A DNA stretch of 15,705 bases from Bacteroidetes bacterium CG2_30_32_10 (GTDB lineage: Bacteria; Bacteroidota; Bacteroidia; Bacteroidales; CG2-30-32-10): assembly GCA_001872995.1 (NCBI GenBank), contig MNXO01000007.1, positions 1-15,705 on the forward strand, read 5' to 3'. The position numbers and the translations under genes were made by a program. The stretch's first letter is position 1, and each line of letters opens with the position of its first letter. This document shows, one piece after another, positions 1 to 6,538 of the stretch. Below the pieces are notes generated by a model, which had not been told where the DNA came from, searched no databases, and saw only the letters and a list, made by a program, of their open reading frames with translations.

Positions 1-476
1 TTGAGCTTCTCAAACCTAATTATCAATTAAACAAACCCTCATTGCTTTTTGAACAAATAGAAGATGCTGCTATAGAAGCACAAATAAAGAAATTAGCGGA
101 TTCAAAAGTATTGAATGCTTCAAAAGTGGCATCAGTGAGGCCTGCCAAATCGAATATTGAATTTGATGATTTTGCCAAATTAGATATTAGAACCGGAATT
201 ATAGTAACAGCAGAGAAAGTGGCAAAAACAAAAAAACTGCTTAAATTAACAATTGATACTGGTATTGATACCAGAACGGTTGTTTCTGGTATTGCAGAAT
301 ATTATGATGCTGAAAAAATAATTGGACAAAAAGTAAGTATTTTAGTAAATTTGCAGGCGAAAGAGATAAAAGGCATCCAATCGCAGGGAATGATATTGAT
401 GGCGGAAAACAATAAGGGCGAATTAGTATTTGTATCAGCTATAAAAGATATTATGCCCGGTGCTGAAGTGAAATAA
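1..476 (+). CDS. metG: Methionyl-tRNA synthetase, C-terminal part (5' end outside window)
   Basis: This is the 3' end of a longer gene: the frame is open from base 3 with no start, and the window cuts it. Methionyl-tRNA synthetase charges tRNA-Met in the cytoplasm. What is visible is the end of the anticodon-binding helical domain (KPSLLFEQIEDAAIE, a phrase typical of MetRS) followed by a linker and the C-terminal tRNA-binding OB-fold domain, recognisable by FDDFAKLDIRTGIIVTAEKV and, further on, VSGIAEYY and IQSQGMILMAE. That appended domain (EMAP-II/Trbp111 type) lets MetRS dimerise and bind tRNA in many bacteria. The catalytic Rossmann domain and KMSKS loop lie upstream and cannot be checked. 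The stop codon is 5 bases before the tRNA gene. A stand-alone Trbp111 protein is unlikely because the frame continues upstream with MetRS-like sequence. Confidence 0.93.
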   Translation, partial: ELLKPNYQLNKPSLLFEQIEDAAIEAQIKKLADSKVLNASKVASVRPAKSNIEFDDFAKLDIRTGIIVTAEKVAKTKKLLKLTIDTGIDTRTVVSGIAEYYDAEKIIGQKVSILVNLQAKEIKGIQSQGMILMAENNKGELVFVSAIKDIMPGAEVK

Positions 477-481
477 TTTTA

Positions 482-553
482 GGCCCCATAGTTCAACGGA
501 TAGAACGGAAGTTTCCTAAACTTTAAATCCAGGTTCGATTCCTGGTGAGGCTA
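482..553 (+). tRNA. tRNA-Arg (anticodon CCU)
   Basis: A complete 72-base cloverleaf can be folded by hand. The acceptor stem is GGCCCCA with TGAGGCT and discriminator A553. The D stem is GTTC/GAAC, the anticodon stem GAAGT/ACTTT with loop TTCCTAA (anticodon CCT, reading AGG), the variable region is 4 bases, and the T arm is CCAGG-TTCGATT-CCTGG. CCA is not encoded. The acceptor stem has a G-U pair at 1-72 and a C5-A68 mismatch, which is slightly unusual. It lies 5 bases after metG and has its own terminator just downstream. Confidence 0.92.
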
Positions 554-564
554 CTTGAAAACTG

Positions 565-604
565 AAAACCTCTTGAAAATTAAAATATTTCAAGAGGTTT
601 TTTA
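565..604 (+). terminator. Intrinsic terminator of tRNA-Arg
   Basis: AAAACCTCTTGAAA (565-578) pairs perfectly with TTTCAAGAGGTTTT (588-601) around a 9-base loop, and the 3' arm runs into a T tract. It lies 11 bases after the tRNA and would end metG/tRNA transcription. Confidence 0.9.
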
Positions 605-655
605 ATAATAGGAAAAAAACATTATCATAAAAATAATCTCGAACTATAAAGTAAT

Positions 656-684
656 ACCATTTGCATTTATAGATGGTTTTTTTT
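656..684 (+). terminator. Second terminator-like hairpin
   Basis: ACCATTT (656-662) pairs with AGATGGT (671-677), including one G-T wobble, over an 8-base loop, followed by a run of eight T. It would act on plus-strand transcription, perhaps as a backup to the terminator at 565-604. No gene lies between the two hairpins. Confidence 0.5.
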
Positions 685-853
685 GATAATGAGCACTAAT
701 CGGAATTCAAAGATGTTCTGGTAATAATTTGCAATTTGTTAAAAATAAAGTAGTTGTTGGGAAGGAGAAAATATAGCAAAAAAATGCTTGGAAACAGCGG
801 GAGTGTTAAAAGAAAATGAGAGAATGAGTTCGGGTGGTCTTTGGAATATTTAT

Positions 854-903
854 AAAAAATAAAAAAAGACCCTCCAAGCATCCATAATCAGCAGGTCTCT
901 TTT
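854..903 (-). terminator. Minus-strand intrinsic terminator
   Basis: Read on the minus strand, AAAAGAGACC (903-894) pairs with GGTCTTTTTT (871-862), ten pairs with one G-T wobble. The 3' arm continues into a T-rich tail (861, then 859-854). It lies just downstream, in the minus direction, of the remnant at 921-1055, as a terminator for that gene would. Confidence 0.65.
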
Positions 904-920
904 GTTTTAATTGCTAATTA

Positions 921-1055
921 TTAAGTAATTAACCGTTCGTATAAGCCTCCAACCTCAGTCGAATATATCCCTGTAGATTGTTGCTTTAACAACAAAGAAA
1001 CCCAAAACTCCCAATCAATTTCAAATGGAATATCGTAAAAATGTATTTTTTCAAA
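921..1055 (-). pseudogene. Minus-strand remnant or tiny ORF, 44 codons, no start codon
   Basis: On the minus strand the frame from 1055 to the TAA at 923-921 reads as protein-like sequence, with phrases such as FEIDWEFWVSLLLKQQ and STEVGGLYERLIT. These look more like a real C-terminus than random AT-rich translation. There is no ATG in the open part. Immediately upstream the same frame reads ATG GGA TGA (1064-1056), so a single stop codon separates a start from the 44 codons. A minus-strand terminator follows about 18 bases after the TAA. I infer either the surviving 3' end of a gene whose front was lost when the M16 region was joined here, or a small gene killed by a nonsense mutation. I do not recognise the family, and a chance frame remains possible. 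Confidence 0.35.
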
Positions 1056-1094
1056 TCATCCCATTATCTCATGAACATCCTTTCTTATTCAGTT

Positions 1095-1127
1095 TTTGCC
1101 TGTTACTTTTGGGATTATATATATTTG
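1095..1127 (+). promoter_or_regulatory. Bacteroidota-type promoter of the M16 gene
   Basis: A -33 element TTTG (1095-1098) and a -7 element TATATTTG (1120-1127, matching TANNTTTG) are separated by 21 bases. The start site would be near 1134, about 50 bases before the ATG. Confidence 0.6.
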
Positions 1128-1185
1128 TATGTGGCAAATAAAAATATAATTATAATTTTACAAACTTAAATTTTAACAAAAACTA

Positions 1186-4110
1186 ATGATGAAAAGAAAT
1201 TTTAAAATAATGTTGCTATGTAGTATCATGGCAATAAGCTTTATTGCAAGCAGCAGTGTATATGCACAAAAAAAATATGAATATAAAACTGTTGCAAATG
1301 ACCCACTAAAAAGCAGAATATATACTTTGGCAAATGGATTAACGGTGTATATGACCGTTTATAAAGATGCTCCCAGAATACAAACAGCGATAGCAGTGAG
1401 AACTGGTAGTAAAAACGACCCTACAGACAATACTGGTTTATCGCATTACTTGGAACACATGATGTTTAAAGGGACTTCGCACTTTGGTACTATGAATTGG
1501 GTAACAGAAAAACCATATCTTAATAAGATAGACAGTTTGTTTGAAGTGTATCGGAGTTTAAAAGATAGCACCAAACGAGCTTATAATTATCATTTGATAG
1601 ATAGTATTTCGGGAATAGCTGCAAAATATGCCATTGCTAATGAATATGATAAATTGATGTCAGCTATTGGCGCAAGTGGCACCAATGCTTTTACTTGGTT
1701 TGAGCAAACAGTATATGTAAACGAAATTCCTTCTAATCAAATAGATTCTTGGCTTACCGTGGAGTCTGATCGTTTTGCTGACCCTGCTTTTCGCATATTT
1801 CATACGGAGTTAGAAGCGGTTTATGAAGAAAAAAACATGAGTTTAGATAATGATAATGACAAATTGTATGACTCATTATTTGTAGGTCTTTTTCAAAAAC
1901 ATACTTATGGAACTCAAACTACCATAGGCACAGTGGAACATCTAAAAAACCCCTCATTGGTATCGTTGAAAAACTATTTTCATTCGCGCTATGTACCTAA
2001 TAATATTGCTATTTGCTTGTCGGGTGATTTTAATCCTGATGATGTCATTAAATTGATTGACGAAAAGTTTGGTATTTGGCAGTCGAAACCTTTAATTCCT
2101 TTTGTTTCGCCAGTAGAAGCTCCTATCAATAGTCCTATTGTTAAAGAGGTATTTGGTCCCGAAGCTGAAAGTGTAACATTAGGGTTTCGTTTGGGTGGAG
2201 CAAATACCAAAGATGCAGATATGCTCAAATTGCTTAGCATGATTTTAACCAATTATACGGCTGGGTTAATGGATTTAAATTTAAATCAAGCTCAGAAAGT
2301 GATTGAAGCAGGCTCTTATCCTACCATTCTTAAGGATTATTCGATACATACTTTTTATGGTGTGCCCAAAGAAGGACAAAAATTAGAAGAAGTGAAGGAC
2401 TTGATTCTATCGCAAATAGAATTGGTAAAGAAAGGAGAGTTCCCTGATTGGTTGCTACCTGCTATTATTAACGATATAAAACTTAGCGATATTAAAAAAC
2501 AGGAAAACAATGGTTCGAGAGCCATGTCTTTTGTGGATGCATTTATTAATGAAACTCCTTGGGAAAATAAAGTAAATGAAATTAATAGACTTTCTAAAAT
2601 TACGAAGAAAGATATTGTTGATTTTGCCAATAAAAACTACCATAATAACTACGTTGTTGTTTATAAACGAATAGGAGTTGATAAAAACACTACTAAAGTT
2701 TCGAAACCAACCATTACTCCTGTACAATTGAATCGTGAAAATCAATCGGATTTCTACAAACAAATAATAGCAAAAACTCCACCCAATATTGAGCCTGTGT
2801 TTATTGATTATAATAAAGACATAAAGAAATTTTCTATTAAAAGCAATATTCCTATTTATTATAAACAAAATGATGAAAATAAGACCTTTTCGTTGTATTA
2901 TGTTTTTGATATGGGTACCAATAATGATAAAACCATTAAGCTTGCCATTGATTATTTAGCATATCTTGGCACCTCGAAATATACACCGATGCAATTGAAA
3001 GAAGAGTTTTATAAAGCGGGATGTTCTTTTAATGTTTATGCAGGTAGCGAACAGTTATGGGTTAGTTTGACTGGCTTGGCTGAAAATATGGAAAAAGGTA
3101 CTCAACTTTTTGAGGATTTGCTTGCTGATGCTCAACCGAATGAAGATGCATTGGGCAATTTGTTTAACGACATTTTGAAACAAAGACAGGACGATAAGCT
3201 CTCTAAGAATACTATTCTTTGGAAGGCAATGTATAGTTATGGCGTTTATGGAAACAAATCTCCGTTTACCAATATATTAAGCGAAACAGAATTAAAAGCT
3301 ACTAAAGCAAGCGAATTAATTAATAGGATTAAAGAGCTTAACTCTTATGAGCACCATATCTTATTTTATGGGCCACAAGACCAAGCAAGTATTACCAATT
3401 TGCTTGATAAATACCATAGAGTACCTGTTAAATTGAAACCAGTGCCCACTGAGACTAAGTTTGTGGAATTGGATAATACTGAAAACAAAGTGTATGTGGT
3501 TGATTATGATATGAAACAAGTGGAGATTGTAATGATTTCTAAATCGGATAAATATAACAAAACCAACTATCCTATTATTAACTTGTTTAACGAATATTTT
3601 GGTGGTAGCATGGCTTCTATTGTATTTCAAGAACTGAGAGAATCTAAGGCTTTGGCTTATAGTGCTTATGCTGGTTACAATACTGCTCGTCGTTTGGATA
3701 AAAGCAATTATTTGTTTTCATACATTGGCACACAGAATGATAAATTGCCTGAGGCTATGAAAGGGATGATGGGCTTGTTTAACAATATGCCTGAATCGGA
3801 AATGAGTTTTAATGCGGCAAAAGACGCTATTATTCAAAGGATAAGAACTGATAGGGTTACTAAATCGGATGTATTGTTTAACTACGAAGCTGCGATGAAG
3901 CTAAAACTTGATTATGATATACGCAAGGATTTGTATGCTTTGGTACCGGGCTTAACATTTAATAATTTGAAGACTTTTCAGGAACAGTATATTAAGAATA
4001 AGAATTTTACTATCTTAATTCTTGGTAATAAAAAGGATTTGGATATTAAAACGCTTGAAAGTTATGGTAAAATAGAATATTTAAATCTTTCGGATGTGTT
4101 TTCTTATTAG
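1186..4110 (+). CDS. Periplasmic M16 (pitrilysin/insulinase family) zinc metallopeptidase
   Basis: A 974-residue peptidase of family M16, with both clam-shell halves in one chain. Residues 1-27 form a signal peptide with likely cleavage at VYA-QKK, so the enzyme is exported. The inverted zinc motif HYLEH is at 87-91: H87 and H91 bind zinc and E90 is the catalytic base. The third zinc ligand is a glutamate in LEAVYEEKN (E214 or E215). The C-terminal half has no zinc site but carries the usual substrate-binding Arg and Tyr in ELRESKALAYS (R818, Y825), after FGGSMAS. Nearly all expected functional residues are therefore present, and the length is normal for the two-lobed form. The family degrades peptides; the substrate here is unknown. 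Two consecutive ATGs (1186 and 1189) could serve as start. It has its own promoter and appears to be monocistronic. Confidence 0.93.
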   Translation: MMKRNFKIMLLCSIMAISFIASSSVYAQKKYEYKTVANDPLKSRIYTLANGLTVYMTVYKDAPRIQTAIAVRTGSKNDPTDNTGLSHYLEHMMFKGTSHFGTMNWVTEKPYLNKIDSLFEVYRSLKDSTKRAYNYHLIDSISGIAAKYAIANEYDKLMSAIGASGTNAFTWFEQTVYVNEIPSNQIDSWLTVESDRFADPAFRIFHTELEAVYEEKNMSLDNDNDKLYDSLFVGLFQKHTYGTQTTIGTVEHLKNPSLVSLKNYFHSRYVPNNIAICLSGDFNPDDVIKLIDEKFGIWQSKPLIPFVSPVEAPINSPIVKEVFGPEAESVTLGFRLGGANTKDADMLKLLSMILTNYTAGLMDLNLNQAQKVIEAGSYPTILKDYSIHTFYGVPKEGQKLEEVKDLILSQIELVKKGEFPDWLLPAIINDIKLSDIKKQENNGSRAMSFVDAFINETPWENKVNEINRLSKITKKDIVDFANKNYHNNYVVVYKRIGVDKNTTKVSKPTITPVQLNRENQSDFYKQIIAKTPPNIEPVFIDYNKDIKKFSIKSNIPIYYKQNDENKTFSLYYVFDMGTNNDKTIKLAIDYLAYLGTSKYTPMQLKEEFYKAGCSFNVYAGSEQLWVSLTGLAENMEKGTQLFEDLLADAQPNEDALGNLFNDILKQRQDDKLSKNTILWKAMYSYGVYGNKSPFTNILSETELKATKASELINRIKELNSYEHHILFYGPQDQASITNLLDKYHRVPVKLKPVPTETKFVELDNTENKVYVVDYDMKQVEIVMISKSDKYNKTNYPIINLFNEYFGGSMASIVFQELRESKALAYSAYAGYNTARRLDKSNYLFSYIGTQNDKLPEAMKGMMGLFNNMPESEMSFNAAKDAIIQRIRTDRVTKSDVLFNYEAAMKLKLDYDIRKDLYALVPGLTFNNLKTFQEQYIKNKNFTILILGNKKDLDIKTLESYGKIEYLNLSDVFSY

Positions 4111-4171
4111 TACTGTGTAGTTGGTACATTGTAGCTACCGCTTAGTTTATTTGACCGCACATATAATTTTA

Positions 4172-4203
4172 TTTGTTTCCTAATGAAGAAACATTTATCT
4201 TTG
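4172..4203 (+). promoter_or_regulatory. Promoter of the HigBA cassette
   Basis: TTTG (4172-4175), a 20-base spacer and TATCTTTG (4196-4203) match the Bacteroidota -33/-7 consensus exactly. The start site would be around 4210, leaving a leader of only about 10 bases before the toxin ATG at 4220. Confidence 0.7.
4174..4193. promoter_or_regulatory. Candidate antitoxin operator (inverted repeat between -33 and -7)
   Basis: TGTTTC (4174-4179) and GAAACA (4188-4193) are perfect inverted arms separated by 8 bases; 16 of the 20 positions are symmetric. The repeat fills the spacer between the two promoter elements, where a bound HigA-like protein would block RNA polymerase. Autorepression by the antitoxin is known for this family. 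That this is the actual site is inference. Confidence 0.45.
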
Positions 4204-4219
4204 CATAAAACTTTACAAA

Positions 4220-4567
4220 ATGACTGAAAAATTTCAAGTTCAGTTTTTAGAAGAAGCAGTTGAATTTTTAGACAAGCTTGATGAAAAGGCGAGAGGTAAA
4301 GTCATCTACAACATTCAAAAAGCAAGACTTTCTAATGACAAGGAACTCTTCAAAAAACTAAAAAATGAAATCTGGGAATTCAGGACTTTGTTTAACAGAA
4401 CCTATTATCGGCTTTTTGCCTTTTGGGACAAGACAGGTCAAACAGAAACTATTGTAATCTCAACTCACGGACTAATAAAAAAGACAGACAAAACTCCCAG
4501 TGGAGAATTAGAGAAAGCAGAGAGAAATAGAAAACTTTATTTTGAAAGGAAAAACAATGAAAGATAA
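4220..4567 (+). CDS. higB: HigB-type toxin (Gp49-like, RelE superfamily mRNA interferase)
   Basis: A 115-residue protein matching the phage-derived Gp49-like/HigB family. The central strand IWEFRTLFNRTYYRLFAFWD (51-70) and the C-terminal GLIKKTDKTPSGELEKAERN (84-103) are hallmark segments; the basic KK/K/R residues there are the usual RNA-contact and catalytic region. Relatives cut mRNA on the ribosome and stop growth. Its 3' end overlaps the downstream antitoxin by 11 bases (ATG at 4557, toxin stop at 4565-4567), giving translational coupling. The toxin-first order is the higBA arrangement. The cassette has its own promoter, candidate operator and terminator and is flanked by unrelated genes, as expected for a mobile defence or addiction module. 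The gene looks intact. Activity is inferred from the family. Confidence 0.88.
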   Translation: MTEKFQVQFLEEAVEFLDKLDEKARGKVIYNIQKARLSNDKELFKKLKNEIWEFRTLFNRTYYRLFAFWDKTGQTETIVISTHGLIKKTDKTPSGELEKAERNRKLYFERKNNER

Positions 4568-4883
4568 ACCATTAAAAACAATTAGCCTGGACGAAGTTAC
4601 TGATAAATATATCGGCAAACTGGGAACTTCGAAGCGTGAAGCTTTTGAAAACGAATTGCGACTTGATTTGCTCGGAGAAGCAATCAAGCAAGCAAGAAAA
4701 GAACGTCATTTAACTCAAGAAGAACTTGGACGACTGGTTGGTGTTAAAAAAGCTCAAATATCTAAATTAGAAAACAGCTTAACCGATGCAAGGTTTGAAA
4801 CAATAATCAAAGTATTCAAAGCTTTAAACGCGAAAGTGAATTTTAACGTTGAATTGCTCAATCAGACCGTTAAACTTGCCTGA
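4557..4883 (+). CDS. higA: HigA-type antitoxin, XRE-family helix-turn-helix protein
   Basis: A 108-residue protein with a Cro/C1-type helix-turn-helix at about residues 40-95 (EAIKQARKERHLTQEELGRL, then VGVKKAQISKLEN, the recognition helix region). Such antitoxins bind and neutralise the partner toxin and repress their own promoter. I start it at the ATG at 4557, because an AAAGGA-rich stretch lies just upstream. An in-frame TTG at 4542 would add five residues (MKGKT) and is less likely. The N-terminal 30 residues (ISLDEVTDKYIGKLGTSKRE) resemble the toxin-contacting arm seen in this class. It overlaps the toxin gene by 11 bases. The candidate operator at 4174-4193 is its likely binding site. 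Confidence 0.87.
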   Translation: MKDKPLKTISLDEVTDKYIGKLGTSKREAFENELRLDLLGEAIKQARKERHLTQEELGRLVGVKKAQISKLENSLTDARFETIIKVFKALNAKVNFNVELLNQTVKLA

Positions 4884-5059
4884 CGGAAAGAAAACCTGTC
4901 GGTAATAAATGCTATCACCAATGGCGGGTTTGGTAACATATTTGGAACTTTGTTGCCCGTTTCGACTGGTAGGGATTGGTTGACAGCTAAAAATAAACTC
5001 AATGAAAATATTTTTTTTCTTGCTATTTATTTCAATTATTTTAATAAACTAATGTTGAT

Positions 5060-6502
5060 TTAAGAACCACTGTTGTTTGCGGTGGTTCTTTTTTTTTTGA
5101 GGAATAGCAAGTAGGAGAGGAATAAACAACATAGAGTTAGTAATGTGATGATGGTGATGTAAGTTTTGTTTGTTAACTGGTTGTTGATGTTTTGTGGTGT
5201 TTGTATTGGTTTTAGGTTTGAATAGAGGATGGAATCGGCAGTAGTATTTTCTTGATTTATGGCTATGAGGGGAGAGGTGATGGTTAATGAATCTTTTAGA
5301 TTGTTATAAAGGTTTAAATATTGATAGGCTTTTTCATAGTCTTTTAAATGGGAATAAGTATCGCTTAGGTTTTGATAGTTGGTTGCTATTTGTTCTTTAG
5401 CTTGTATGCTTTTAGCAATAGTGAGGCTTTGATTGAAATATTGGAGGGCAGCGGTGTAGTTATGCTGTAATGCAAGATTTTGCCCAATATAATTGATTGT
5501 TTTGGCAATTGCTCTTTGGTCTTCGAGTTCTTCGGAGAGTTTGAGTGATTGAAAGAAGTATGCGTTGGCATTGTTGTAATCTTTTTTATCGGTATAGATG
5601 ATGGCAATGTTGGAAAGGGTGGAAGCAATACCTTCTTTATCGTATAATTGCTCGCGAAGGAGGAGGGCTTGCTGGTAATAGGAAAGTGCATTTTTGAAAT
5701 CGGAAATTTTGTATAGCTCTGTGCCGATGTTGTTGAGGGATTTTGCTTTTAAATAGTCATTATTAATAGAGCTTGCCAATGTAAGTGCTTTTTCGTAATT
5801 TGCTATTGCTTCTTTTACAAAACCTTGATTGCCATAAATGGCACCAATGTTAATATAACATTCCGAAGTTTCATTTTGTAAGTCTTTTTTCGTATAAATT
5901 GCAAGTGCTTCTCTATAGTACTTCAGCGAATATTCATATTTTCCAAGATAATCATATACAACGCCAATATTAACGAAAGAACTTGCCACTCCTTCTAAAT
6001 TATTTTGCTCTTTATCAATGCTTAATGATTGGTTGTAAACGTCTAAAGCTTTATAATATTCACTTTTAATTTGGTAAATGATTCCTAAGTTATTGTAAAG
6101 AGCAGAAATGTTAGTGCTATCGTTGATTTTATAAGCTAAAAGTAAGGCTTTGTTATAATATGTCTCCGCATTGTCAAGATTACCAATAAAATAATAAACT
6201 ATCCCAATGTCTTTTAAAGCCCTCGTTTGTTGTTTTTCGTTTCCATTGTTTTCAGCATATCGCAATGCTTCTTCTGCATAATAAAGTGCCTTTTTAGGGT
6301 CAGTATTTCTTGTTTCTTCTGATAATTTTAAAAGAATTTCAATTTTATTATCTAAATTTTCAGCAATAGCAAGTTTATATTCAAGTGGTGATATGGTATT
6401 CTGAGAATAGGAGGGAAGCTTCAATAGAAATAGGAAGGGAAGAACTATAATGAATAATAATTTCTTCGATGAAATGGATAATATTTTATTTTTATTGTTC
6501 AT
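5060..6502 (-). CDS. TPR-repeat membrane protein, sensor-like but without an output domain
   Basis: A 480-residue protein. Residues 1 to about 34 form a signal peptide or signal anchor (basic start, then LLFIIVLPFLFLLKL). Residues 40-410 are roughly nine tetratricopeptide repeats of about 40 residues, with motifs such as LYNNLGIIYQIKSEYYKALD and NIGAIYGNQGFVKEAIANYE. A single membrane segment (TYITIITLLTLCCLFLSYLLF) lies at about 447-467, and then only 13 residues remain. In Bacteroidota this architecture is normally the periplasmic sensor half of a protein that continues after the membrane segment into a coiled coil and a histidine kinase, LuxR-type or phosphatase domain. None is present in any frame after the A10 tract. 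The gene may be a natural short form or truncated; its function is unknown. It lies 36 bases after the helix-hairpin-helix gene and is probably co-transcribed with it. Confidence 0.82.
   Translation of the reverse strand: MNNKNKILSISSKKLLFIIVLPFLFLLKLPSYSQNTISPLEYKLAIAENLDNKIEILLKLSEETRNTDPKKALYYAEEALRYAENNGNEKQQTRALKDIGIVYYFIGNLDNAETYYNKALLLAYKINDSTNISALYNNLGIIYQIKSEYYKALDVYNQSLSIDKEQNNLEGVASSFVNIGVVYDYLGKYEYSLKYYREALAIYTKKDLQNETSECYINIGAIYGNQGFVKEAIANYEKALTLASSINNDYLKAKSLNNIGTELYKISDFKNALSYYQQALLLREQLYDKEGIASTLSNIAIIYTDKKDYNNANAYFFQSLKLSEELEDQRAIAKTINYIGQNLALQHNYTAALQYFNQSLTIAKSIQAKEQIATNYQNLSDTYSHLKDYEKAYQYLNLYNNLKDSLTITSPLIAINQENTTADSILYSNLKPIQTPQNINNQLTNKTYITIITLLTLCCLFLSYLLFLKKKRTTANNSGS
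5062..5098 (+). terminator. Intrinsic terminator after HigBA, inside the TPR gene's 3' end
   Basis: AAGAACCAC (5062-5070) pairs with GTGGTTCTT (5082-5090) over an 11-base loop, followed by T to 5098 (ten T in all). It acts on plus-strand transcription coming from higBA. The same bases, read on the minus strand, encode the last residues (KKKRTTANNSGS) and stop of the TPR protein. There is no T tract on the minus side, so it is one-directional. Confidence 0.85.
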
Positions 6503-6538
6503 TCTCTAATATTGTAATGTAAAAATAGCATAAATGCC

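Larger units (their letters stand above)
604..1185. other. Gene-poor interval between tRNA-Arg and the M16 peptidase
   Basis: There is no intact gene in these 582 bases. They hold a plus-strand terminator-like hairpin (656-684), a minus-strand terminator (854-903), a minus-strand coding-like remnant (921-1055) and the promoter of the M16 gene (1095-1127). Between 685 and 853 I see only AT-rich sequence. A minus-strand reading frame at 696-881 begins inside the minus-strand terminator and is composed of low-complexity Phe/Leu/Ser, so I do not call it a gene. Confidence 0.6.

Noticed and set aside
696..881. Minus-strand frame of 61 codons with a hydrophobic Phe/Leu-rich product
   Set aside because: Its start lies inside a minus-strand terminator hairpin, and its composition is what AT-rich DNA yields by chance. 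No promoter or family features are seen.
784..881. ATGCTTGGA (784-792) and its inverse TCCAAGCAT (873-881), plus an alternative GGTCTTT/AAAGACC pairing (836-842 with 865-871), as a possible attenuator
   Set aside because: The hairpin is better explained as the minus-strand terminator of the remnant at 921-1055. No leader peptide or regulated gene fits.
921..1064. TGA read as tryptophan, which would make the 47-codon ORF intact
   Set aside because: TGA serves as the normal stop in cydA, rsmE, DUF4492 and higA in this window, so an altered code is excluded.
4884..5059. Interval after higA as an integron attC site or other cassette boundary
   Set aside because: I see a slightly GC-richer stretch and a weak, G-T-dependent inverted repeat (GGTAAC with GTTGCC), but no recognisable core sites or direct repeats at both cassette ends.
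5386..5691. Minus-strand frame of 101 codons inside the TPR gene
   Set aside because: It is a shadow of the TPR coding sequence in another frame, with no independent start or family match.
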